From the NCBI RefSeq assembly GCF_900176435.1, contig NZ_FWYE01000003.1, forward strand, positions 1 through 64,000: a DNA stretch of 64,000 bases. The letters run 5' to 3'. Below, in pieces: positions 27,994 through 37,077 of this stretch (position 1 is its first letter; the number at the start of each line of letters is the position of its first letter). Origin of the DNA: Picrophilus oshimae DSM 9789 (GTDB lineage Archaea; Thermoplasmatota; Thermoplasmata; Thermoplasmatales; Thermoplasmataceae). Below the pieces are notes generated by a model. That model was not told where the DNA came from and searched no databases. It saw only the letters and a program-made list of their open reading frames with translations. A program made the position numbers and the translations under genes.

Positions 27994-28932
27994 ATGGTTG
28001 AGGAAAAAGAAATAACAGTAAAAATAAGAAAGTATTCAAAGGCTAATGGTGAATCCTGGCAGTCATATAAGGTCAAGGTTGATAGATACACACAGATGAC
28101 CGAGGTTTTAAGAAGAATAAAGACAGAGCAGGATCCATCATTATCATACCGTGCTGCATGCCATATGGCCGTCTGCGGAAGCTGCAGCATGATAATAAAT
28201 GGTGAGCCCAGGCTGGCATGCAAGACGCTTGCACTGGATATAGCAGATGAAAAAAATGAGGTTACATTGCAGCCAATGGGCTATTTCGAAACCGAGCGTG
28301 ATTTAATACCGGATATAGATGAGTTCTATGACAGAATGCACAGGGTAAAGCCAAGACTGTACGCTGATGACGAGGTTTTGAAGGGCGACTTCGAGCCAAG
28401 GATGACTCCAGAGGATCAAAAAGAGGTCTGGAAGTTTGCACAGTGTATATGGTGCGGCCTCTGCGTTTCCGCATGCCCATCTGTTCGCATAGATGAAAAC
28501 TTCCTGGGCCCTGCCGCACATGCCAAGGGATACAGATTCCTGGCAGATTCCAGGGATACAATAAGGGATGAAAGAATAAATATACTAATGGACAGTGCAT
28601 GGCGCTGTACATCATGCTACATGTGCTATGAGGTCTGCCCAAGGGATATCGAGCCTGTTATAGCAATAAAGAAGACAAAGGCCTATGTTAATGATTTTAA
28701 AAAGGACACACCTGTTACTGTAATGGCAAAGAAGCATGATGATGCTGTAAGTGAGTCAATAGCCGAAACAGGAAAAATAAAGGAATCATCACTTTATCTT
28801 AAAACGTTTGGTATAACCGAGGCAATGAGGGATATGAAATACATGTTTGAGGAGGGAAAATTAAAGTACGCATTTTCAAAAGATAATAATGTGAAACGTA
28901 TTGATGAAATAAAGAAGATTATGGAGGAATAA
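27994..28932 (+). CDS. sdhB: Succinate dehydrogenase iron-sulfur subunit
   Basis: A 312-residue protein. The N-terminal ferredoxin domain holds a [2Fe-2S] pattern ([10 protein letters not shown] then C in RLACKT). The C-terminal domain has two full CxxCxxCxxxCP motifs: [13 protein letters not shown] and [14 protein letters not shown]. The second has four Cys, unlike the three-Cys [3Fe-4S] site of standard SdhB, as in the Sulfolobus-type (type E) enzymes. It passes electrons from SdhA to the CCG subunit. About 60 residues longer than bacterial SdhB. Confidence 0.94.
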   Translation: MVEEKEITVKIRKYSKANGESWQSYKVKVDRYTQMTEVLRRIKTEQDPSLSYRAACHMAVCGSCSMIINGEPRLACKTLALDIADEKNEVTLQPMGYFETERDLIPDIDEFYDRMHRVKPRLYADDEVLKGDFEPRMTPEDQKEVWKFAQCIWCGLCVSACPSVRIDENFLGPAAHAKGYRFLADSRDTIRDERINILMDSAWRCTSCYMCYEVCPRDIEPVIAIKKTKAYVNDFKKDTPVTVMAKKHDDAVSESIAETGKIKESSLYLKTFGITEAMRDMKYMFEEGKLKYAFSKDNNVKRIDEIKKIMEE

Positions 28933-28934
28933 AA

Positions 28935-29807
28935 ATGAAGGTTGCTTACTATCCAGGATGTGCATCACACGGTATAGCAAAGGATATAGATATAGCAACG
29001 CAGCTCATAGCGAAGGATCTTGATCTTGAACTGATGGAGGTTGATGACTGGAACTGCTGTGGCGGCGGTTTCATGGATGATCGCAGTGAGGAGATACACA
29101 CAGCATTAAATCTGAGAAATCTCAACAATGTAAAGAAGATGGGCCTTGAAAAGATGGCAACACCATGCAGTGTCTGCCTAAACAGCCATAGAATAGCACT
29201 TGACAAGTATAACAATGATACTGTTTTAAGGGAAAAGGTAGACGAAAGGCTTGAGCGTGCAAATATAGATTACGAGGGTGGCGTTTCAGCGGAGCATTTC
29301 ATATGGGTTTTAATAAGGGATGTCGGCATAGATAATATAAAAAAGCATGTAAAAAGACCATTAAAGGGCATAAAGGTTGGAACATACTATGGCTGCCAGC
29401 TTCTAAGGCCATACAGGGTCATGGGCTTTGAATCACCGTTCAGCCCGCATAGTGTCATGGATCTCGTTGCGGCAACAGGCGCAGAGCCGGTTGCATTCCA
29501 GATGGCCACTGCATGCTGTGGTTTTCCATTAATGGGCAGCAATCCCGATGCCGGACTCAAGCTTGCAAACAACGTTTTGAGCTCTGCAAAAAACAACGGT
29601 GCAGAGATTCTTGTACATCCGTGCTCATTGTGCCATCTGCAGCTCGATGTAACACAGCTAAAAATAAAAGATCACTTCAACCAGGACTGGACACTGCCAG
29701 CAATATACATATCACAATTAATAGGTCTTTCCTTTGGATACACACCTGACGAGCTTGGCCTTGGCAAACTGGCAAAGAAATACCTTGCGGAGCGTGGTAT
29801 CTCATGA
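28935..29807 (+). CDS. sdhC: Succinate dehydrogenase subunit C, CCG-domain (HdrB-like)
   Basis: A 290-residue protein with two CCG domains (C ... CCG ... CxxC): [20 protein letters not shown]; then YYGCQLL, ACCGFP, CSLC. This is the heterodisulfide reductase B-type subunit that replaces the heme-b membrane anchor in type E succinate dehydrogenases. It has no clear transmembrane helix, so attachment is probably peripheral. Electrons would pass to quinone here. It overlaps the next gene by 4 nt. Confidence 0.9.
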   Translation: MKVAYYPGCASHGIAKDIDIATQLIAKDLDLELMEVDDWNCCGGGFMDDRSEEIHTALNLRNLNNVKKMGLEKMATPCSVCLNSHRIALDKYNNDTVLREKVDERLERANIDYEGGVSAEHFIWVLIRDVGIDNIKKHVKRPLKGIKVGTYYGCQLLRPYRVMGFESPFSPHSVMDLVAATGAEPVAFQMATACCGFPLMGSNPDAGLKLANNVLSSAKNNGAEILVHPCSLCHLQLDVTQLKIKDHFNQDWTLPAIYISQLIGLSFGYTPDELGLGKLAKKYLAERGIS

Positions 29808-30133
29808 AAATAGATGAAGCAGAGCTTGGTGAGGAGAAGCCTGTATCTGAAAGACCGGGCGGGAAGCCATTTGCAAGGGAAATAGATTACCGCGTTGGTG
29901 ACCTCTTCTGGGGAAAGATACATATAAGAAACAGCGGTAAAATGTACATGCTCGTCACATCCAAGATACCATTTAACTGGAAGCCGCTGGTCAAGGACTT
30001 AAAATTAAAGGGAAAGATTGTTGATTCCGCAGGTGGCTTTCTCTGGGTTCAGGAAGATGAAAAATATATAAATGACGATGTAAAATTTTTAAAGGATTAT
30101 TTAGAAAAGATGAAAAATAGTAAAAAGGAATAA
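29804..30133 (+). CDS. sdhD: Small succinate dehydrogenase-associated subunit (SdhD-like)
   Basis: A 109-residue hydrophilic protein overlapping sdhC by 4 nt (ATGA), so it is translated with the Sdh complex. It contains [20 protein letters not shown] and lacks membrane helices. Its place at the end of the operon matches the fourth subunit of archaeal type E Sdh. Assignment rests mainly on position; no motif defines its job. It converges on the 2-oxoacid oxidoreductase operon with 2 bp between stops. Confidence 0.65.
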   Translation: MKIDEAELGEEKPVSERPGGKPFAREIDYRVGDLFWGKIHIRNSGKMYMLVTSKIPFNWKPLVKDLKLKGKIVDSAGGFLWVQEDEKYINDDVKFLKDYLEKMKNSKKE

Positions 30134-30135
30134 TT

Positions 30136-31056
30136 TTATTCTATATTTTTATCAACAAAGGTTGCAATTGGATCAACTATTGTATAACCATCAGCATCGG
30201 AGACCTCCTGAAGTGCCGGTGGATTCTCAAAGTACTGTGGAACTATATCCTTTAATCTTTCAGGGTACGATGGAATTGTTCTGTTCTCAAGGAATATACC
30301 TATTGGTATTTTGTCTCCCCATTCCATGGATTTCTCATATGACCTTATGAACTTTGCTTCAAGCTCATCATCGCTGTTAATTACAGGGTCCCAGGATTTG
30401 TCATTTTCAAGCTTGTAAACACGCTTCCTGTACCAGTCAAGTGTGTTTACATCATTGTATGTAGGGCATGGCTGCAGCACATCTATAAATGCCGAGCCAT
30501 TGTGATTTAATGCCTTTTTAATTATTTCAGTTAGCTGTCTTATCTCTGATGAAAATGCCCTGGCAACAAAAGTGTACCCGCTGGTAAGTGCAAGGCCAAC
30601 AGGATTTATCTTTCCCATAATGTTTGGTCTTGCAAGGCTCTTTGTTTTCTCACCGAACGGCAGTGTCGGCGCTGCCTGACCCTTTGTTAATCCATAGACA
30701 CCATTGTCAAACATTATTACAACGATGCCGGAATTCCTCCTGCCCTCGGCAACAAAGTGACCTGCACCTATGCCAAGAAGATCGCCATCACCACCTATTG
30801 TCAACACCTTTAATTTTGGATTTGATAATTTTACACCAACGGCATAAGGTATTGCCCTGCCATGAAGTGTATGTGCACCTGCAATATTTAAATAATGCGG
30901 TGTTTTTCCAGAGCAGCCTATGCCAGAGATCGCAACAACCTCTGTTGGATCTAAATTTAACTCACCAAGCGCGTTTGTCAGTGCCGTTAATATGGCGAAA
31001 TCGCCACATCCCGGGCACCAATCTATTGTTATATCATTCCTAAAATTATGAGCCAT
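30136..31056 (-). CDS. 2-oxoacid:ferredoxin oxidoreductase beta subunit
   Basis: From ATG 31056 (MAHNFRNDITIDWCPGCGDF) the protein has 306 residues. It has the TPP-binding signature GDGDLLGIGAGHF ... FDNGVYGLTKGQ and the conserved cysteines WCPGCGD, SGIGCSGK and CPTYNDVNTLDWY that bind the single [4Fe-4S] cluster. The start lies inside the alpha gene (11-nt overlap). Together the subunits oxidise pyruvate and/or 2-oxoglutarate to acyl-CoA with reduction of ferredoxin. Confidence 0.93.
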   Translation of the reverse strand: MAHNFRNDITIDWCPGCGDFAILTALTNALGELNLDPTEVVAISGIGCSGKTPHYLNIAGAHTLHGRAIPYAVGVKLSNPKLKVLTIGGDGDLLGIGAGHFVAEGRRNSGIVVIMFDNGVYGLTKGQAAPTLPFGEKTKSLARPNIMGKINPVGLALTSGYTFVARAFSSEIRQLTEIIKKALNHNGSAFIDVLQPCPTYNDVNTLDWYRKRVYKLENDKSWDPVINSDDELEAKFIRSYEKSMEWGDKIPIGIFLENRTIPSYPERLKDIVPQYFENPPALQEVSDADGYTIVDPIATFVDKNIE

Positions 31057-32941
31057 TGTTAAGCACCACCATATATCCATTCTTTTTAATAATATCCTTC
31101 GTGGCCTTCAAAATTTCGTCAAGCGTCATGTGCCTGCCGTTGTATTTTAATATATTATTCTCTATTTCTATACCTGTGTTCATTCTTATTACCTTTGCAG
31201 CCTGTGCTGTCATGTTGCTCTCCACGTTTATAATAAGCCTTGCCCTGCCGAGAACCTTTTTCACAAATTCAGATGGAAACGGTTCAAACATCTTTATGTA
31301 AAGCAGATTGGCATTTATTCCATCCTTCTTTAATTCCTCTATTGCATCAAGTATCGGCCCCTTCTGGCTTCCCCATGTTACATATGTTATATCAGCGTTC
31401 TCATCACCGAAAAGGATTGCCTTGTCCTCAAGCGGTATCTCTGCATCTGCGGTTTCAAGTTTTTTCATTCTCTTCTCCATCATTCTGTCCCTTATGAAAG
31501 GATCCTCTGTTACATGGCCAAGCTCGTCGTGCTCATCTCCGGTCATCCAGAATATGTTCCTTCCAAAGACGCCCATTGGTGATATGCCATTTGATGTATC
31601 AAGCATGTATCTTTTTATTAATTTTTCATTGCTGATCTCGGATTTAATCAATTTGACCCTTTTTGGATCTACTGTCGGTATTAAATCCATTGTGTTTGCA
31701 AGGTTTTTATCTATGACGTGTATTACAGGCATCTGGTATCTCTGTGCATAATTTAATGCCTTCATTGCATCGTATATGCATTCCTCAACATCTCCTGAGG
31801 AAATGACTATCCTTGGGAATTCACCATGGCCAGTGTTCAGTGCAAACAGGAGATCCGCCTGGCCATTCCTTGTAGGTAAGCCTGTTGATGGACCACCGCG
31901 CTGGTAAAATGTAACAACAACCGGTATCTCAGTCATTCCGGCGAATGAAATACCCTCTGCCATTAAAGAAAATCCAGGTCCGGACGTGGCTGTTGCAGAT
32001 CTTGTACCTGTTAGGGCAGCACCGTTTGCCATGTTAACAGCAGCAAGCTCATCCTCAGTTTGAACAACAACGACGCCTGCACTCTTTAATTTTTCATTTT
32101 CCCTTGATAATAATTTTACATCCTCATGAGCCTCAAGCAGCGTGCTCTCGTCGCTTGCAGGTGTTATTGGATAATAGGTCTGAAATCTGAGGCCGCCCAT
32201 CAGCTTTCCTATTGTAACGGCGTCATTGCCGCTGAGCATTAACCTTGGCTTCCTCTCAAAAACCTCAAGATTATCTATCTTTAGATTTAATGATTTTACA
32301 TAGTCGTATCCAGATTTTACAACCTTCAGGTTTGTTTCTATAACCTTGTCCTTGCCACGGAATGCGTATCTAATACCATCATCCATATGATCCTCATCAA
32401 GGCCCAGCATGGCAACAGTTATTGCCGCTCCAAGTGTGTTATAATAACGTGTTGCCGGACCATCAACACTGTTCTGTGTTATTAATTTTTCAAATGGTAT
32501 TGAATATATCTCGGCGCCCTTTGATTTTAAATATGCCGAGATTCCCTTCATATCCGGTGTTAGGGATGCCTCCTCAAGTATTGATCTAACCCTGGACATC
32601 GTGTCATGGTTCATCATCCTTGCATTCTTTAACTCGAAGGAATCGAATGATGAATCATAGATGACCTTTGTGCCATTGCCAACATTATCCATGTGCTCAA
32701 AAACTGTATCCGGGTCAAGTGCAACCATGAAGTCAACTGGATATTTAAGCGATCTTGGCCTTTCCTTCATGATCCTGTAGTGTATATAGCTATGCCTGCC
32801 CTTTATATTTGAGTGATATTCCCTGACACCAAAAACATTATAACCAGCAAGTGCAAAGGCCCTGCTTATCATATTTGCCGCGCTGTCTATACCTCCACCC
32901 TGCGGGCCGCCAATCAGGAGGTTTATATCTGTTTCTGACAT
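31046..32941 (-). CDS. 2-oxoacid:ferredoxin oxidoreductase alpha subunit (gamma-alpha fusion)
   Basis: A 631-residue fusion: N-terminal gamma-type domain (1-200, GGPQGGGIDSAANMISRAF) and alpha domain with the YPITP motif (FQTYYPITPASDEST) that recognises the 2-oxoacid. This is the two-subunit layout of Sulfolobus-type enzymes with broad specificity for pyruvate and 2-oxoglutarate. It feeds acetyl-CoA and succinyl-CoA into the citric acid cycle next to sdh and sucCD. Promoter is in the 200-bp spacer upstream. Confidence 0.94.
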   Translation of the reverse strand: MSETDINLLIGGPQGGGIDSAANMISRAFALAGYNVFGVREYHSNIKGRHSYIHYRIMKERPRSLKYPVDFMVALDPDTVFEHMDNVGNGTKVIYDSSFDSFELKNARMMNHDTMSRVRSILEEASLTPDMKGISAYLKSKGAEIYSIPFEKLITQNSVDGPATRYYNTLGAAITVAMLGLDEDHMDDGIRYAFRGKDKVIETNLKVVKSGYDYVKSLNLKIDNLEVFERKPRLMLSGNDAVTIGKLMGGLRFQTYYPITPASDESTLLEAHEDVKLLSRENEKLKSAGVVVVQTEDELAAVNMANGAALTGTRSATATSGPGFSLMAEGISFAGMTEIPVVVTFYQRGGPSTGLPTRNGQADLLFALNTGHGEFPRIVISSGDVEECIYDAMKALNYAQRYQMPVIHVIDKNLANTMDLIPTVDPKRVKLIKSEISNEKLIKRYMLDTSNGISPMGVFGRNIFWMTGDEHDELGHVTEDPFIRDRMMEKRMKKLETADAEIPLEDKAILFGDENADITYVTWGSQKGPILDAIEELKKDGINANLLYIKMFEPFPSEFVKKVLGRARLIINVESNMTAQAAKVIRMNTGIEIENNILKYNGRHMTLDEILKATKDIIKKNGYMVVLNNGS

Positions 32942-33141
32942 TTTTTATCGGTTAGTATATTTACACCACGTTTTAAATATTTTTCTTAAGGATAAAAGAA
33001 AATGATTAAAAATAAAAATATCAAATGACGAATTCTTTATTAAAGATATTATCTCTAAAAAATCAAAAAATGTTTATATATTATAAGGGAATACAGGTAA
33101 TTCGCTGATAGACGATTAATTATATTATTTCCATTATATAT
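32942..33141. other. Spacer with no recognisable gene
   Basis: About 200 bp, AT-rich, between the 2-oxoacid oxidoreductase start and the end of the small acidic gene. It should hold the promoter for the former. A short GC-richer patch (GGTAATTCGCTGATAGACG near 33095-33113) is not matched to any RNA I know. Confidence 0.4.
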
Positions 33142-33426
33142 TTATATGTATTTTAGCCATTCCATTATGGGATCATCATCCAGTATCTCAGTCTCGGTCT
33201 TACCAAGGCTGCTGTTTGTTTCAAATTTATAGAAGTATATGTCATCATCTATTATCTCGCCGTACATGACGTGCTCCACCTGCTCGCCATCAGGAAAATG
33301 CGCCTGTGCCTCAGGTGTATTTGGGAAAAAATGCAGCTCTATATAATCATTTTTTTCATATAATTTAAAGGATGGATTTTCTATTACATATTCCTCAAGC
33401 CTGTTTTTATTTATATGCGGTTTCAT
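33142..33426 (-). CDS. Small acidic protein of unknown function
   Basis: A 94-residue acidic protein, with YIELHFFPNTPEAQAHFPDGEQ in the centre and IDDDIYFYKFETNSS after it; it ends in ILDDDPIMEWLKYI. No membrane segment, cysteine or catalytic motif. It lies 36 bp downstream of sucD on the same strand and may be the last gene of that operon. Composition is protein-like, so I regard it as a real gene. Confidence 0.65.
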   Translation of the reverse strand: MKPHINKNRLEEYVIENPSFKLYEKNDYIELHFFPNTPEAQAHFPDGEQVEHVMYGEIIDDDIYFYKFETNSSLGKTETEILDDDPIMEWLKYI

Positions 33427-33462
33427 GATATATAATAATATTAAAAAAGTTATTTAACCTTT

Positions 33463-34317
33463 TCATTGTTTTAATAGATCCGGTATCTGGTATGGATACT
33501 CTGCGACCTTTATACCTGCGGACTCAAATGCCCTTATCTTTGATTCTGCTGTGCCTGCACCCTTCTCTATAATTGCGCCAGCATGGCCCATTCTTTTTCC
33601 TGGTGGTGCACTCCTTCCGGTTATATATCCAACAACCTTCTTTTTTACATGCTCCTTTACATAAGATGCCGCGCGCTCCTCCTCGCTGCCACCGATCTCG
33701 CCAACCATGACGATCATATCTGTCTCAGGATCCTCATTAAATATCCTCACGACCTCCGTAAATGTTGTGCCAACTATTGGATCGCCGCCAAGACCTATGA
33801 CGGTGCTCTCACCAAGGCCGGCCTGTGTTATTGCATTTACAATCTCATAGGTTAATGTTCCACTTCTTGATGCAACAGCAACCCTGCCCTTTCTGAATAT
33901 ATTGTTTGGCATTATGCCGATCTTTGATTCGCCAACGACTGTTATTCCAGGACCGTTTGGGCCTATCATGAATATGTTCTTCCTTCTGGCCTGGTTTACA
34001 ATCTCCATTGTATCCTGGACTGGCACATGTTCCGTTAATATATATATAAATTTTATTCCATGATCTATTGCCTCAAGTGCTGCATCCTTAACAAACGGTG
34101 CCGGAACAGATACCATTGTTGCATCAGGCTTTAGATCCATTACCTCATCAATTGTATCATAGACCGGGATATTATTAATTTTTGAGCCACCCCTTCCTGG
34201 TGAAACCCCTGCAACGATGTTTGTTCCAAATTTTAGCATCTCGCCGGAATGGAAAGATCCCTGGTGGCCTGTTATTCCCTGTATAATTACCCTTGTATTC
34301 CTGTTTATTAATACCAT
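33463..34317 (-). CDS. sucD: Succinyl-CoA ligase alpha subunit
   Basis: A 284-residue subunit that binds CoA and carries the phosphohistidine. [15 protein letters not shown] is the N-terminal CoA-binding loop, and [20 protein letters not shown] contains the active His. It converts succinyl-CoA to succinate with substrate-level phosphorylation, between the 2-oxoacid oxidoreductase and Sdh. It starts immediately after the sucC stop (no gap). Confidence 0.95.
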   Translation of the reverse strand: MVLINRNTRVIIQGITGHQGSFHSGEMLKFGTNIVAGVSPGRGGSKINNIPVYDTIDEVMDLKPDATMVSVPAPFVKDAALEAIDHGIKFIYILTEHVPVQDTMEIVNQARRKNIFMIGPNGPGITVVGESKIGIMPNNIFRKGRVAVASRSGTLTYEIVNAITQAGLGESTVIGLGGDPIVGTTFTEVVRIFNEDPETDMIVMVGEIGGSEEERAASYVKEHVKKKVVGYITGRSAPPGKRMGHAGAIIEKGAGTAESKIRAFESAGIKVAEYPYQIPDLLKQ

Positions 34318-35424
34318 CTATTTTCCCTCCTTTATTTTAACGATGTCTAGTATAGCATCGTTCATGTTTGAAAACGCATTTATGCCGTTATCCTTTAATA
34401 TTCTTCTTCCCTCATCCTCATGGATTCCGCTTAACCTTACAACTATTGGCTTTGTGATGTTAAATTCCTTTTTTGAGGCAACTATACCATTTGCAACGGT
34501 ATCTGCCTTTGTAACACCGCCGAAGATGTTAACAAAGATTATGTCCGGATCAGCCTTCATTACAAAGGAAAATGCATCCTTTACTATATCAATGCTGTCT
34601 GTTCCACCAAGGTCAAGGAAATTCCTCGGCTTAAGGTTGTGCAGTGTTAACGCATCTAAAGTTGCCATGGTTAGTCCGGCACCATTTGCTATAACGCCAA
34701 TGTCGCCATCCATCTCAATAAATGTAAAGCTCTTTGACTGGGACTCTATTTCAAGCTCTGTCTTTTCCGGGTCTCTTATGTTTATCTCCTTATGCCTGAA
34801 AAGTGCGTTGTCATCAAGGACAATCTTGGAATCAGCTGCTATTATATTTTTATTACCATCTATGACCAGCGGGTTTATCTCAACGAGGAGTGCATCCTCG
34901 CCCATAAAGACCCTGTAAAGCCTTTCAAGTATTTCAAGAAAACTCTTTGAAAGATCGGCGTCAAGCTTCATCGAGCTTACTATCTCCCTGCCTATGTATT
35001 GTGAATAACCTATTAATGGATCTATTACCCTCTTTACAATCTTATCGTCCGGGACTTCCTCTATATCCATGCCACCCTCCGTGGATGCTATTATTACAGG
35101 AGCCCTGTTTGTTCTATCCATTGTTATACTAAGGTAAAGCTCCTTTTTAATATCGAGCTTTTTTTCTATAAGAAGCTTTGTCACAGTCATGCCGTTTATC
35201 TTTGAACCAAGGAGCTCTGAGGCATATTTAACAGCATCGCTTTTATTATCGGCAAATTTTATGCCGCCTGCCTTGCCACGCTTTCCTATTAATATCTGCG
35301 ATTTGATTGCCACAGGGTAGGATACATCCCTTATTTCATCTGTTTTTTCTATTGTGTACCCATCAGGTACCGGTATTCCATAGTTTCTAAATATTTCCTT
35401 GCCCATGTATTCATAAAGATTCAT
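34318..35424 (-). CDS. sucC: Succinyl-CoA ligase beta subunit
   Basis: A 368-residue ATP-grasp subunit: MNLYEYMGKEIFRNYGIPVPDGY, KSQILIGKRGKAGGIKFA (nucleotide site), LLVEINPLV and NIFGGVTKADTVANGIV are SucC signatures. It is the first gene of sucCD. The nucleotide (ADP or GDP) cannot be told. Length is slightly under the usual 380-390. Confidence 0.95.
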   Translation of the reverse strand: MNLYEYMGKEIFRNYGIPVPDGYTIEKTDEIRDVSYPVAIKSQILIGKRGKAGGIKFADNKSDAVKYASELLGSKINGMTVTKLLIEKKLDIKKELYLSITMDRTNRAPVIIASTEGGMDIEEVPDDKIVKRVIDPLIGYSQYIGREIVSSMKLDADLSKSFLEILERLYRVFMGEDALLVEINPLVIDGNKNIIAADSKIVLDDNALFRHKEINIRDPEKTELEIESQSKSFTFIEMDGDIGVIANGAGLTMATLDALTLHNLKPRNFLDLGGTDSIDIVKDAFSFVMKADPDIIFVNIFGGVTKADTVANGIVASKKEFNITKPIVVRLSGIHEDEGRRILKDNGINAFSNMNDAILDIVKIKEGK

Positions 35425-35504
35425 AATTTATCCCGTTATAATTAATAAATAATATATAATTCTATTTTAAATCCTAAAATTATCCTTTATAATCACTTAA
35501 AAAA

Positions 35505-35515
35505 GTTATAATAAT
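35505..35515 (+). promoter_or_regulatory. TATA box of the NAPRTase gene
   Basis: GTTATAATAAT is centred 26 bp before ATG 35536, supporting a leaderless transcript starting there rather than the upstream TTG at 35530. Confidence 0.5.
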
Positions 35516-35535
35516 CAAATGACCTTATCTTGAAA

Positions 35536-36693
35536 ATGAGATTCGCAATAGCATCTGAGGATGATATATTAAATGGAAAAACGGCAGATATATACTTTGA
35601 GAGGACAATTGAGGATCTTAAGCTCAATGGTAAGAATCCGGAAGTTTACGCTGAGGTAACGGTTTCATCAACCAAATATAAATATATAAATTTTACAGGT
35701 TTAAACGACGTCCTAAACCTCCTCAGGGATAAAAAAATTGATGTTTATGCAATTCCAGAGGGTACATTAATAAAAAACCGCGATGAAAAAGGTGTTCCGG
35801 TGCCGTTTTTAATAATACATGGAAGATACCTTGATTTTGCAATATATGAAACAGCACTGCTTGGATTTTTATGCCAGGCCTCCGGGATATCATCGTATTC
35901 ATCAATGATATATAAAGTACTTGGAGATATACCATTTTATTCATTTGGAATAAGAAGAATGAACCCTGCAATATCACCAATGATTGATAGATCCGCATAC
36001 ATAGGTGGCGCATCTGGAGTCTCAGGTATACTGGGTGCCCGTTTAATTGGCATTAAACCTGTTGGTACGATGCCGCATGCGCTTTCGATAATACTCGGTG
36101 ATGATGCTGCATGGGAATCCGTTTATAAAAACAGTGACGTAAAGACCATTTTAATAGACACGTTCATGGATGAAAAGTTCGCCGCGATAAAGGCAGCTGA
36201 AAAATTTCCGGGCCTTGATTACATAAGACTTGACACACCGGCATCAAGGCGCGGAAACTTTAAAAATATTGTAAGAGAGCTTCGCTGGGAGCTCAATATA
36301 AGGGGTTATAACAATATAAAGATCATGGCCTCAGGCGGTCTAAAACTTGAGGATCTTAAGGATCTGGTTGATGCAGGCGTCTCCGCATTTGGTATCGGCA
36401 CATCAATAGCATCAGCAGAGCCCGTGGACTTCTCACTGGATATTGTAAACGTTGAGGGAACGAATATAACAAAGAGGGGTAAGTTTTCAGGCATCAAGGA
36501 CGTTTATAAATGCAATGATTGCGGAAATATATACGTTTTACCAATTAACAGCAATGATAGATGTGAATGCGGGGGTGAGCTGAAAAGCATTATGATAAAA
36601 TACATGGATTCAGGAAATGTAATCTTCAATGATGATATAGAAAGCATAAGATCGAGATCAATAGAGGCAATAAAAAGGCTTGATATTTTATAA
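35536..36693 (+). CDS. pncB: Nicotinate phosphoribosyltransferase (archaeal)
   Basis: About 385 residues, starting MRFAIASEDDI at ATG 35536. Matches the Thermoplasma-type NAPRTase: ALLGFLCQASGISSYS, RRMNPAISPMIDRSAYIGG and the phosphate-binding IMASGGLKLEDLKDLVDAGVSAFGIGT (written here in shorter parts: ASGGLKLED, GVSAFGIGT). The C terminus carries a zinc ribbon, CNDCG and CECGG. It makes nicotinate mononucleotide from nicotinate and PRPP; NadE at 19.3 kb completes NAD. Confidence 0.93.
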   Translation: MRFAIASEDDILNGKTADIYFERTIEDLKLNGKNPEVYAEVTVSSTKYKYINFTGLNDVLNLLRDKKIDVYAIPEGTLIKNRDEKGVPVPFLIIHGRYLDFAIYETALLGFLCQASGISSYSSMIYKVLGDIPFYSFGIRRMNPAISPMIDRSAYIGGASGVSGILGARLIGIKPVGTMPHALSIILGDDAAWESVYKNSDVKTILIDTFMDEKFAAIKAAEKFPGLDYIRLDTPASRRGNFKNIVRELRWELNIRGYNNIKIMASGGLKLEDLKDLVDAGVSAFGIGTSIASAEPVDFSLDIVNVEGTNITKRGKFSGIKDVYKCNDCGNIYVLPINSNDRCECGGELKSIMIKYMDSGNVIFNDDIESIRSRSIEAIKRLDIL

Positions 36694-36855
36694 GATAATA
36701 AAAAGTTTATATTTAAATATTGCATAACATTTTAATATTTAAAATTCAAATAAAACCAGCATCAACGTATATTATTAGAAATATTTATAAATAATACCCG
36801 CGCAGGTTTTAGTATAATACTACTCAATAAATATTTATACAACGTAGTTATAATA

Positions 36856-37077
36856 TTGACAATGAATGCCATACTGAAGTTTATACTTCTGGCCCTGCCA
36901 TACTTTTTTATGGTTCTGGGCGTGGGTATTTATATGCGTGTTAGGCCAGAGCTTTTTGGGATACCGTTCTTTTACTGGTATCAGCTGGTCTGGATCTTTC
37001 TTGCTGCAATACTGACATACACGGTCTATGCAATAGAGTCGCACGAAAGGAGGGGCTTAAATGTTCACAGACCTTGA
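36856..37077 (+). CDS. DUF3311-like small subunit of a symporter
   Basis: A 73-residue protein with two membrane helices (about 7-28 and 40-60) and PEIFGIPFFYWYQLVWI-like text (ELFGIPFFYWYQLVWIF), the signature of the DUF3311 proteins that pair with SSS permeases. It overlaps the permease gene by 17 nt, so both are made together. It likely stabilises the transporter. Confidence 0.8.
   Translation: MTMNAILKFILLALPYFFMVLGVGIYMRVRPELFGIPFFYWYQLVWIFLAAILTYTVYAIESHERRGLNVHRP

Noticed and set aside
33090-33120. C/D-box small RNA in the spacer before the 2-oxoacid oxidoreductase
   Set aside because: A CTGA is present but no matching RTGATGA C box at the right distance was found.
34217-34918. 233-codon frame antisense to sucC/sucD
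   Set aside because: It spans the junction of two conserved genes and has no recognisable features.
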